DNA of 38,875 nucleotides from an archaeon (lineage in GTDB: Archaea > Nanobdellota > Nanobdellia > Woesearchaeales > ARS49), in contig JAGVQG010000061.1 of assembly GCA_020051845.1 (NCBI GenBank), positions 1 to 38,875 on the forward strand, written 5' to 3'. Each line of letters starts with the position of its first letter. The stretch's first letter is position 1. The translations under genes and the position numbers were made by a program. Below the pieces are notes generated by a model that did not search any database, was not told the origin of the DNA, and saw nothing but the letters and a program-made list of their open reading frames with translations. Shown here in pieces: positions 7,613-14,685 of this stretch.

Positions 7613-7704
7613 CTAAGTGCCAAGCATTGCAAGAAGCTTGATGGTGCCAGTCTAGGCCAGCGCTGACAGCAAGACAAACAGAACAAGATAATAAAAAATC
7701 TCAT
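7613..7704 (-). pseudogene. Decayed N-terminal fragment of a second exported Lon-like protease gene
   Basis: Read leftward, this stretch gives ALA*TGTIKLLAML. It matches VLAQTGTIKLLALS at the signal-peptide junction of the intact Lon-like protease (4374-6191). The glutamine codon CAG is replaced by TAG. Most other differences are third-position synonymous (for example ACA/ACT, ATA/ATC, AAA/AAG), so an old paralogue diverged under coding selection before decay. A hydrophobic signal-like stretch precedes it, with a frameshift relative to the ATG at 7704, and another stop follows after seven codons. The rest of the gene is gone. It would have followed the 121-residue gene in the same operon. Confidence 0.6.
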
Positions 7705-7707
7705 GAA

Positions 7708-8073
7708 TCACTGCAATGATTCAGTATCGAGCAAGGTTTTTGACGTATCGGTCTTTGTCGTAGTCGCTTGCTTCGGGGCTGTCTGTTGAGCCTGCGGTGC
7801 GAGCTGTTGTTGAGCCGCTTGCTGTTGCGCCTGCTTCAAGCATTCGACAGACACGAGCTCCATCGACACATTGCCGTAGTGCACAGGCACTGCGTTGCAA
7901 GCCGCTGCCTGTTGCATCATATCATACACTGCCTGCTGGTAGCCTGCCTGACCGCCCTGCTGGAAGATAGCTGCTTGCGATCCCTTGTAATACGCGTAGC
8001 CGATGTAGCCGAGCGCGGCGATCAACAGAACCACCAAAACGACGATTGCGATACCTGCTTTTCCGAGTTTCAT
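7708..8073 (-). CDS. Small Gln-rich membrane-anchored protein of unknown function
   Basis: 121 residues. One N-terminal membrane helix (AGIAIVVLVVLLIAALGYIGYAYY, about residues 6-29) anchors a short outer domain. The domain has two cysteines (AACNAV, VECLKQ) that could pair, and it is followed by a Gln/Ala/Thr-rich low-complexity tail. I recognise no family. A GGGGG ribosome-binding site lies 7-11 bases before the ATG and a TATA box about 45 bases upstream. It is divergent from the lipase-like gene and immediately followed by the decayed protease fragment. Confidence 0.8.
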   Translation of the reverse strand: MKLGKAGIAIVVLVVLLIAALGYIGYAYYKGSQAAIFQQGGQAGYQQAVYDMMQQAAACNAVPVHYGNVSMELVSVECLKQAQQQAAQQQLAPQAQQTAPKQATTTKTDTSKTLLDTESLQ

Positions 8074-8113
8074 GATAATCCCCCTTGTATTATGCTGTTT
8101 TTCTGAAGAACAG

Positions 8114-8122
8114 GTATATAAT
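8114..8122 (-). promoter_or_regulatory. TATA box of the Gln-rich membrane protein gene
   Basis: Leftward ATTATATAC centred about 45 bases upstream of the ATG at 8073. This predicts a leader of about 18 nt that holds the GGGGG ribosome-binding site at 8080-8084. Confidence 0.55.
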
Positions 8123-8156
8123 AATTATCAACATCCGCTGCTATTGTCGTGCGACA

Positions 8157-8164
8157 TTTTAATA
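8157..8164 (+). promoter_or_regulatory. TATA box of the lipase-like gene
   Basis: TTTTAATA about 41 bases before the ATG at 8201, giving a short leader that contains AGAGG at 8191-8195. A second similar element, TTTAATA at 8178-8184, is too close to the ATG for standard spacing. Confidence 0.45.
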
Positions 8165-8200
8165 AGGCTGACTCGCATTTAATAAGACAAAGAGGCCAGC

Positions 8201-9265
8201 ATGTTCCAAAGGAAGTTCCACCAAGGCAAGATACGCCGCATCCCGATACGCTGGAAAGTGGTCATAGCAATGGTGCTGGTATTGTTCCTGTTCTATTATC
8301 TCGTCCCCATAGCTTTCGACAACCCTGAACTGCACACCTTCGCTTCACATGTAAGGACAGGAGATGTGCCTGTCATATTCATACACGGACTCGGCTCTGC
8401 GCCTGATTCCTTCTTCGAGATGCAGGAGCGACTGGAGGCCGACAGACTTTATGTCAATGGCAAGGACCAGTTCCTGAATCCTGTCGTTTGCGACTACGCC
8501 AAGACACACAAGCAACCTCTGAGCTTCTCGGTGTCATTCTATCCCGAGGCAACCGGACGGGGAATAGACAGGCTCATAGGCGCGATCGGCGCCACAGTGC
8601 AGACCGCTTCAGCCACGAATATACTGTCGAAATACATATCCACATTGCAACAACAGATACGACAGGTCATATCTTGCACCGGTGCATCGCAAGTCGATAT
8701 CGTCGCTTACAGCATGGGGGGCATGGTGGCGAAGAACACCCTTCCGCCAGAAGCAAGACACGTCCTATTCCTGGGAACACCGCAAAAGCCCGGACTCTAC
8801 GGAAACAAGACACTCGATGTCGGATTGGGGGTTGAAGTGTCTTTGGGTGACATACAGAAGACGATGGACGACTGCAAACGCTCCTCTGGGAGGAACATAA
8901 TCTACAGCACACTGCTTTCACATGATTTGAACGCAGACTGCCAAGTGGCCGAATATGCGATGCTATTGCAATCAGACAAAGGGCTTTTGACAAACGCGAC
9001 GATATCCACGATCGCAGGCAACATCGATGGACGCGGGGACGGCTTGATAGACATGGCCGCAGTGCGCATCGAAGGCACGAACCTGACCCTTGTCAAATGC
9101 GAACACAACGCATTACGCTCACCGATCAAATGCTACACAGCCTACAAATCCATAAAGAAACTCCTCGCGCCGAAAGAAGAGGGAGAGCCTTCCACAGGTG
9201 ACAAGTTCTTCGAAGACCTGCTAGAATGGAAATTGTGGGTGAGAGTGGCCGTATTCGGGTACTAA
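8201..9265 (+). CDS. Membrane-anchored alpha/beta hydrolase, lipase/PGAP1-like
   Basis: 354 residues. A basic N-terminus and one membrane helix (about 20-38, VVIAMVLVLFLFYYLVPIAF) place the enzyme outside the membrane. The fold signatures are the oxyanion-hole HGLG (62-65), the nucleophile elbow AYSMGG with Ser171 (usual G-x-S-x-G with Ala in the first position), a probable acid in GRGDGLID (Asp280 or Asp284) and His302 in CEHNAL. After a variable lid region the order matches class 2 lipase / PGAP1-like esterases. The substrate is unknown; a surface lipid or ester bond is plausible. Monocistronic by position, divergent from the Gln-rich membrane protein. Confidence 0.82.
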   Translation: MFQRKFHQGKIRRIPIRWKVVIAMVLVLFLFYYLVPIAFDNPELHTFASHVRTGDVPVIFIHGLGSAPDSFFEMQERLEADRLYVNGKDQFLNPVVCDYAKTHKQPLSFSVSFYPEATGRGIDRLIGAIGATVQTASATNILSKYISTLQQQIRQVISCTGASQVDIVAYSMGGMVAKNTLPPEARHVLFLGTPQKPGLYGNKTLDVGLGVEVSLGDIQKTMDDCKRSSGRNIIYSTLLSHDLNADCQVAEYAMLLQSDKGLLTNATISTIAGNIDGRGDGLIDMAAVRIEGTNLTLVKCEHNALRSPIKCYTAYKSIKKLLAPKEEGEPSTGDKFFEDLLEWKLWVRVAVFGY

Positions 9266-9423
9266 TTGATGCTTATCGTTATCCGAAAAGCAGGAGAAGT
9301 ACAAGTGCGACCAATGAAGTGATCATATTGAATGACGCCACCTATCAACGTGTCCGTCGTGTAGAAACGGGTTGCAATCAAAACGTTGATCAAAAGCCTC
9401 ACTTTTTCCTTGACCGGGCCTAG
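9266..9423. other. Gap between convergent genes, no supported gene
   Basis: 158 bases. Leftward frames contain short hydrophobic stretches (LLINVLIATRFY, then SLVALVLLLLFG in another frame) that might be remains of a tiny membrane protein. Neither is convincing as a gene. Confidence 0.3.
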
Positions 9424-10878
9424 TTAGGAGCAGCAAATCGCTGTCGTGTATACTCCGTTGTCCTTTGCGACACTGCCGAAGCAGCAGCCCCAGCCTGCGC
9501 CAAGCGATGATTGAGTTCCCACATTTGCCCCGCCCGCGATAGCCGAATAATACAAATTTGGTGATGAATCGGAGGCATGACATCCTCCACCAGTAAGATA
9601 CATGTTTGCAGGACAATATTGACCTGCATAACACGCGTCTCCACCTGGGCTTGGATCTCTTTTAGTTATCTGGATGCAAGTAGGTCCACCAGTAAGGTCA
9701 GTCCACTGTGTAGTGATTGCAGAAAGACCATTGCGATTGAGAGTAAGTGTCTTTGTTGTTGTGCCAGTTACGCTCATAGATGTTGGATAATTGTTAGTGT
9801 CAGTATCCGTGTCTAAATCGTTGAATGTTGTGGAGATTGATGGAAGACTGCCAGTGCGCGTCAGAGTGACTGTCTTTGTGCCTGATCCTGATATGGAAAT
9901 TCCATTCACATAATTGTCCGTGTCAGTATCAGTGTCTATGTCGGTGAACGAAGCAGTCAAGTCAGCGAGACCGCCTGTGCGTTTAAGCGTGATAGTTTTG
10001 GTGTTGGTCCCACCAATCAATATTTGATTCACATAATTATCGGTGTCAATATCTGTACCACATTGAACATCTCCATTAACGTCAGTGTAGAGCTTTCCCG
10101 AGCAGCTGAGTTTGCCTCTAATCCTGACATTTCCATTGACATCAAGTTTGTTTAATGGCGCTATCCCTATTCCGACGTTGCCTGTATTGTCGATCCTGAC
10201 TTTCTCTGACGCGGCACCTGAACCTGTCATGAATATGAGGTTGCCTCCGCTTCCGCCTGCGGTGAACGAGCTTAATCTAAGATCGTAGTTGCCGCCGACG
10301 AGTTCAGTATAGAAAGGAACTGCATGATTGGAGTAGATCTGGAATCTTGTGTTGCCTGCAGGATCCTTCGCGCTCAGCCAGTTGCCTGTGGCTTTTTGTA
10401 TTGTTAAAGAAGCGTCAGGTAATGTGGTTCCTATGCCAACGCTGGCGCCATTGTCGTAGATTATTGAGTTCCCAAGGTGCGTTCCGTCAGGCGTCCATTT
10501 GGCGACGTAATTGAGAGTGCCGCTGCCGCCTGCAAAGAAGTTAGGGCCTAACCCGACTGTTCCTGCGTTATCGGCGTAATTGACAGCTGTCTCCTTCGCT
10601 CCGATGCCTGAGTAAGTGCTGTAGAGTCTGAAGCGTCCTGCTGCGTCGTAGGCAAGGTTCGCGTAGCCAACGCGGCTGCCTGCGTTCCATCCCCATACGT
10701 TGTCCGCAGAATCCGCGTTGTCGATGATGAGGTTGTTGTTAAAGTCGACGCTCACGCCATTGCCTTTGGTTGTCTCGACTTGTTGAAGAGGATGGTTGGG
10801 TTGGTTGGCATCAAAAGCCGCTTGCGCTGCCATGGCAAGGACAAGAATCGTTGTTATCGTTATCGCGACGCTTTTCAT
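9424..10878 (-). CDS. Secreted fibre-like protein with DTDTDN repeats (putative adhesin)
   Basis: 484 residues. A signal peptide (MKSVAITITTILVLAMAAQA) is followed by beta-rich sequence of phage tail-fibre style, including VGIGTTLPDASLTIQ and VGIGIAPLNKLDVNG. Three degenerate repeats of about 41 residues follow (about 276-395), each with D-T-D-N-Y then a Thr-rich strand pair. A Cys-rich C-terminal domain (CPANMYLTGGGC..., ending ICCS) closes the protein and resembles the receptor-binding heads of some fibres and pilus tips. These features suggest a multimeric, probably trimeric, surface fibre. No phage genes are nearby. The DNA looks more AT-rich than its neighbours, a hint of transfer. The start is the ATG at 10878 (GGGGA ribosome site), not the TTG at 10881. 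Confidence 0.82.
   Translation of the reverse strand: MKSVAITITTILVLAMAAQAAFDANQPNHPLQQVETTKGNGVSVDFNNNLIIDNADSADNVWGWNAGSRVGYANLAYDAAGRFRLYSTYSGIGAKETAVNYADNAGTVGLGPNFFAGGSGTLNYVAKWTPDGTHLGNSIIYDNGASVGIGTTLPDASLTIQKATGNWLSAKDPAGNTRFQIYSNHAVPFYTELVGGNYDLRLSSFTAGGSGGNLIFMTGSGAASEKVRIDNTGNVGIGIAPLNKLDVNGNVRIRGKLSCSGKLYTDVNGDVQCGTDIDTDNYVNQILIGGTNTKTITLKRTGGLADLTASFTDIDTDTDTDNYVNGISISGSGTKTVTLTRTGSLPSISTTFNDLDTDTDTNNYPTSMSVTGTTTKTLTLNRNGLSAITTQWTDLTGGPTCIQITKRDPSPGGDACYAGQYCPANMYLTGGGCHASDSSPNLYYSAIAGGANVGTQSSLGAGWGCCFGSVAKDNGVYTTAICCS
9700..10056 (-). repeat. Three tandem ~41-codon repeats in the fibre-like gene
   Basis: Three in-frame degenerate units, each carrying a DTDNY/DTNNY acidic-turn motif followed by TKTxTLxRxG strands. 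DNA between units is only loosely similar, so this is an old protein repeat rather than a recent slippage array. Confidence 0.7.
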
Positions 10879-10915
10879 CAACTTCCCCTTTTTTCACTCT
10901 CAATGATTGTTTGTC

Positions 10916-10926
10916 CTATATAAATG
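10916..10926 (-). promoter_or_regulatory. TATA box of the fibre-like gene
   Basis: Leftward ATTTATATAG about 43 bases upstream of the ATG at 10878. It shows the fibre gene has its own promoter and need not be part of the six-gene operon that ends at 10958. Confidence 0.6.
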
Positions 10927-10957
10927 TTAAGCTGGACTTTGTTTGAAATCCCTGTCT

Positions 10958-12052
10958 TCATTCACAAATCTCGTTCTCTGCTATGCCTATGCAGCCGGGT
11001 CCGTCCCATCTCTGCGGTCGCAATGCGCGGTTGCAGCTGCATTCGTTCTCAGGGACGGCATATTGCGTCATGTTGTACTTGGTCAGGTGGTAGTAGTCTA
11101 GCATGAATGCGTAGAAAGGCAATGATTGGTCGCGCGAGGTCATAACAGGCGCCACTGTCTCGAGCGTGTAGTATGTCTTAGCCACGCCGATCAGATCGCA
11201 GTTATGACTGTAGTAGCACCAGTCAATCATGCTGCTGCGCAACAACCTTGTCGGAGCGACGTTGCCGTTGAGAACGAGAACTGATTCTATGCCGCAGCAA
11301 TGGGACTTGCGCGTGTCGTTGTAGAATCGTTGCAGGAAGGAAGGCGCCTGTTCCTCATATGTATAGGTGCGGTTGTAAACCACATGGGGCAGAGTGGTGA
11401 TGTTGTATGGTCCGTCGAAGAAGAAGATGGTGGAGTTAGTTCCAGGCGCCTGCACCATCAGGTATGGATCAAGAAGGTTCTCTATCTCGACTGTGGTCGT
11501 CACGTTCTTGAGCAGACGGTTCCAGCTCGCGACACCGGCGTTCAGGTTGAGCTGGGCACGCATCATGGCCTTGATCTTCGTCGGGCCTGTGCTGTTGTCC
11601 TGCCAGATCGTCAGGTTCAGGGGGGTGATGGTCACGTCGATCCTTAATTGGTCATTGACCTGTTTCTGCAGATTGGCTATCTGATTAGGCAGCGTCGCGT
11701 TGCCGCGGTAAAGGGCGACATCGGCTGGAACAGTGCCGTTCATCACGGAATTATTCACGAGACGTATCAGTTCGGCCTCGTTCGTCAGGTATTCCTTGCT
11801 GTTGTTGACGTACATCGCGACAGCGTAGAGCGCCCTGCCGACGTCGGCTTCGAGAAGCCGCGGAAGGATCTGGGATTCAAGATCGTTCGCAAGACCGTTA
11901 GCTATGCGGAATCTAGTCTGGAACGCCTCTGCCTCGGTCGTCAGCGTTATCTTCTGCATGCCCATGAACTGCAGCGATATGAGAGCAAGGACAAGGATGG
12001 CGATCATCGAGAAGAGGATTGCCTTATTGCCAGACATCAATCTGCGCGACAT
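10958..12052 (-). CDS. Sequon-rich membrane-anchored surface protein, last gene of the leftward pilus arm
   Basis: 364 residues, no named family. One N-terminal membrane helix (KAILFSMIAILVLALISLQFM) follows a short basic segment, so most of the protein is outside. I count about a dozen Asn-X-Ser/Thr sequons, suggesting heavy N-glycosylation. A cysteine cluster occupies the C-terminal third (SHCCG, DWCYYSHNCD, NECSCNRAL, GCIG, EICE). The N-terminus lacks the Q/E or Q/D pilin signature of its neighbours but has the same topology. It overlaps the upstream gene by 29 bases and has a GGAGGG ribosome site 7 bases before the ATG. Context suggests a structural or adhesive part of the pilus-like apparatus. 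Confidence 0.75.
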   Translation of the reverse strand: MSRRLMSGNKAILFSMIAILVLALISLQFMGMQKITLTTEAEAFQTRFRIANGLANDLESQILPRLLEADVGRALYAVAMYVNNSKEYLTNEAELIRLVNNSVMNGTVPADVALYRGNATLPNQIANLQKQVNDQLRIDVTITPLNLTIWQDNSTGPTKIKAMMRAQLNLNAGVASWNRLLKNVTTTVEIENLLDPYLMVQAPGTNSTIFFFDGPYNITTLPHVVYNRTYTYEEQAPSFLQRFYNDTRKSHCCGIESVLVLNGNVAPTRLLRSSMIDWCYYSHNCDLIGVAKTYYTLETVAPVMTSRDQSLPFYAFMLDYYHLTKYNMTQYAVPENECSCNRALRPQRWDGPGCIGIAENEICE

Positions 12053-12551
12053 AGGGGCCCTCCAATGTGTGGTTTGATACGAAGAAAATGACGGACTTCT
12101 CAGTGATCAACTGTTCAGGTGTCGAAGTTATGTTCCTGTTGACTAGCACGGTGTCAGGATAACCATCACGTTTCATGGTCAGCGACCAGCTGAACTGCGG
12201 CTGAACAAGGCCCATACTGACGTTGTTCGCCATGAAAATCGCCAAAGGCGCGCGGTTATTCTTTATCAGTTGCGCGAAGGTCGAAAGCAATGTCTGTTCA
12301 GGACTTGTAAGGTTCCTTGTGGGCTTTGTGCATCTGGGACCTTGAGTGCACCAGAGGTTGATCATCCAGTCCTCCTGCACGTCCTTGACGCGCGTGTTGC
12401 GGAAGAAAGACATCAGGTCAGTGGAGTACAGCGCGGTCTGCTGCTGCACAGGCTCTCCTGTGAACGTGACGAAGATAAGGACAAGGCCGACAGCCAGCAG
12501 GAGAAGGGCGATTATCGCGTCCACTGTGAAGAACTGTCCTTTCCTTTTCAT
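12024..12551 (-). CDS. Pilin-like protein with Q(+1)/D(+6) signature
   Basis: 175 residues. The N-terminus MKRKG|QFFTVDAIIALLLLAVG looks like an archaeal class III prepilin: short basic leader, Gln after the presumed cleavage site, then a hydrophobic helix. The conserved acidic residue is Asp at +6, not Glu at +5. The next gene upstream shows the same pattern. The rest is a globular outer domain with two close cysteines (LWCTQGPRCT) and several sequons. It overlaps the upstream stop as ATGA, indicating translational coupling. Likely a minor pilin or pseudopilin; processing by a class III prepilin peptidase is inference. Confidence 0.72.
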   Translation of the reverse strand: MKRKGQFFTVDAIIALLLLAVGLVLIFVTFTGEPVQQQTALYSTDLMSFFRNTRVKDVQEDWMINLWCTQGPRCTKPTRNLTSPEQTLLSTFAQLIKNNRAPLAIFMANNVSMGLVQPQFSWSLTMKRDGYPDTVLVNRNITSTPEQLITEKSVIFFVSNHTLEGPYVAQIDVWQ

Positions 12552-13081
12552 GGATGCTCACTGTCGTCGAATGGCGACTGGCAGTCAGGATCTCGCGCGT
12601 TTGTACCATTACCTGTGAAGTCGACCAGTTTGTCGCCATCGTTGTCAAGTGTGTCGCTGCACTGCGGTTTGATGCCGAGTATCGTGTTGTTGCAGGAATA
12701 GGTGAAGGTGCCCACTGTTATGTTGATGTCAGGCGATCCCAGGAAACGCACGCCGCCGATGTCGACAAGGTTGCCTCTCCTGTCAGTGAAGTATATGCAG
12801 AAGTCGGTCACAAGACCCAGCTCGTGCTTGAGCGTCTCATAGGGAAGCTTGCTCATCTGGACGACCCTGCGCTCATCAAGCCTGTCGCCGATGATCGAGA
12901 TGTTCGTGACGCTCGACTGCGCGCCCAAGGTGTTCGCGAGGATGTCACTCTCCTCGACAAGGTTAGCCGTCTTTCTTGGACTGCTCAAAGAAACGGAGAA
13001 TATTATGAAGCCTACCACTGCCACTATCACCATCACGACAGCCAATATGGCGTCGACCGACCAAACTTGCGCTTTTCTCAT
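12548..13081 (-). CDS. Pilin-like protein with Q(+1)/D(+6) signature and DxDxDG-type tail
   Basis: 177 residues. The ORF track starts at 13222, but the real start is the ATG at 13081: it overlaps the upstream stop as ATGA and begins MRKA|QVWSVDAILAVVMVIVAVVGF, a class III-like prepilin N-terminus. Gln is at +1 and Asp at +6. The C-terminal segment CSDTLDNDGDKLVDF...CQSPFDDSE is a calcium-loop-like repeat shared with the next gene upstream, which ties these operon members together. The upstream 47 residues of the long ORF are antisense-like noise. Probable minor pilin exposed on the surface. Confidence 0.75.
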   Translation of the reverse strand: MRKAQVWSVDAILAVVMVIVAVVGFIIFSVSLSSPRKTANLVEESDILANTLGAQSSVTNISIIGDRLDERRVVQMSKLPYETLKHELGLVTDFCIYFTDRRGNLVDIGGVRFLGSPDINITVGTFTYSCNNTILGIKPQCSDTLDNDGDKLVDFTGNGTNARDPDCQSPFDDSEHP

Positions 13082-14685
13082 TTGAAGTTGTTGATGTTCA
13101 TTATGACAGTATCTCCCTGTTGCGTCTGCCTGATCCTTGTGGAGCGCAGGATGTCCTTGATGCCAGGGAATAGCAACGATGACGCCTGGATGTTGGGGAA
13201 GGTCTCGTTCGCGTAGCAGCAATAGCCATAGTGCGTGTCGTTCACAGGCACGCTGCTAGCGATAGGCCTGTTGTCGCAGGACGCGAAGACCGAACCAATC
13301 GAACAATTATTGATGCCCTCGCAGGACTTGCGGCAGATGCCTGTATCGACGTCATCGAGAGTCTCGGTACAATACGAAGTGCAGTTGATGACGTGCGGCA
13401 CGTGCGCGCCCTCGTCATTGTCAGTGGGATCAGTGCAGTCCATGTCGCGGGTCGAATACAGCGGCGAGCCAGGGAGCCGGTAGTCAATGCCTCCATCAGG
13501 AGGCACGTCATTGTCGATGCCATCGTCGCACGCGACCAAGATGTTGTTCTCGCTGTTGTCCCAGGGCGACGAGCAGCCAGTGTCCGGCTGCACATTCAGG
13601 ATACCATTGTTCGCAGGATCGAAATCGATGAAACCATCGCCGTCGTTGTCAGCACCATCGCTGCACTTGAAAGTCAGATTGCAGCAAAGGGTGTTGGAAT
13701 AGGTGCTGGTGGCGAAATGGGAATTGTTGAGGTCGCTCATGCGCAGCACGGTCGTCATCTTCAGACCGCAACCCACTCCTGAGGGCGCGACCTTGCACTT
13801 CAAGTCGCCGCAGTTGTCCGTGTTGCCGCTGACATCCGCGAACTTGCAGCAGTGCTTGAAATTACCCCAATTCTGATTCGGAATGGCACCGTGGGCGTTG
13901 GTGAAACCGATGCTGAACGGGAAATTTATCTGGTCTCCACCAAGCCTCAATACCAGCTCCTCGTCAGCGTTGCATGAATTGCTTGACAATATGTCCCTGC
14001 ATTGCACATTACAGTCAGGGACAGGGCTCGTGCATCGGACCGTCTTTGAAAAGGTGGTTGCGCCGCAACTCTGGGCATGGGCATTGCTATCGGAGTTTAG
14101 CTTGAGCATGCAGCTTGTCGTTGTCGTCGCGTTGAAACAAAGGTTGTTCTGGCAGAACTTGCCGACAGGACAGACGCCACAATCGACGCGCCTAGCGACG
14201 CCGCAATTGTCGGTCGCAGTTATGTTGTTGCAATAAGCGCCAGCAGGCCTGCCGAAGATACGTGAGCAGAACTGGGCGTTGGATTCAGGAGTGCAGGATT
14301 CTCCAGGAACGCATTGGTTAAGCGCGTTGCAGATCTCCCCTTCCCTGCAAACACCGCCACCAGGACCCTGGTCGCACTCGTATGCGCCATCGCAACCGTC
14401 CGAGATGTTGCCGCACTGCTTGCCGCCGCACTGAACATTCTTAGGAACAGGATTGCAGCAAGTGCCGTAGACCATGCACCTGCTAGGCAAGGTGCAAGCT
14501 CCGCAGTCCGCGTTCCTTGGAACTCCGCAATTATCAGTCCAGCTCACAGGACCGCAGGTCTTGCTGACGCGCGCGCAATACTGTGCGTCAGTCTCGGGAG
14601 TGCAGACCTGCGCAGAAACCATATTCGCGAGACCGATGATCATGACGACGAGAATCAAAGTCCGGGCAAGAGTCGACGTGTTCAT
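13078..14685 (-). CDS. Exported Cys-rich protein with CTP and DNDGDG repeats
   Basis: 535 residues. Signal peptide MNTSTLARTLILVVMIIGLANMVSA. Near residues 25 and 128 are two copies of a module with the pattern CTPE(T/S)(D/N)AQ(Y/F)C...TDNCG..R..DCG.C, which is also found in the upstream gene. Around residues 340 and 381 are two calcium-loop-like repeats (CSDGADNDGDGFIDF and CDDGIDNDVPPDGGIDY), each ending in a C(S/T)(S/D)P.DN.E block. Dozens of cysteines imply extensive disulfides outside the cell. Start set at 14685 by ATGA overlap with the upstream gene and by the signal peptide. I know the repeat style but no function; a rigid stalk or surface-coat role is a guess. Confidence 0.75.
   Translation of the reverse strand: MNTSTLARTLILVVMIIGLANMVSAQVCTPETDAQYCARVSKTCGPVSWTDNCGVPRNADCGACTLPSRCMVYGTCCNPVPKNVQCGGKQCGNISDGCDGAYECDQGPGGGVCREGEICNALNQCVPGESCTPESNAQFCSRIFGRPAGAYCNNITATDNCGVARRVDCGVCPVGKFCQNNLCFNATTTTSCMLKLNSDSNAHAQSCGATTFSKTVRCTSPVPDCNVQCRDILSSNSCNADEELVLRLGGDQINFPFSIGFTNAHGAIPNQNWGNFKHCCKFADVSGNTDNCGDLKCKVAPSGVGCGLKMTTVLRMSDLNNSHFATSTYSNTLCCNLTFKCSDGADNDGDGFIDFDPANNGILNVQPDTGCSSPWDNSENNILVACDDGIDNDVPPDGGIDYRLPGSPLYSTRDMDCTDPTDNDEGAHVPHVINCTSYCTETLDDVDTGICRKSCEGINNCSIGSVFASCDNRPIASSVPVNDTHYGYCCYANETFPNIQASSLLFPGIKDILRSTRIRQTQQGDTVIMNINNFK

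Noticed and set aside
7613-7704. TAG read as pyrrolysine in the Lon-like fragment
   Set aside because: The frame ends at another TAG seven codons after TGTIKLLAML and shows a frameshift upstream; decay explains it better.
9226-9423. 65-codon + strand ORF from the lipase end into the gap
   Set aside because: Starts inside the lipase gene in another frame, with no ribosome site or recognisable sequence.
9424-10878. Prophage or provirus
   Set aside because: The fibre-like gene has a signal peptide and there are no capsid, terminase, portal or integrase genes nearby.
13082-13222. N-terminal extension of the pilin-like ORF starting at 13222
   Set aside because: Overlaps the upstream Cys-rich gene in another frame; the ATGA junction at 13078-13081 and the prepilin leader fix the start.
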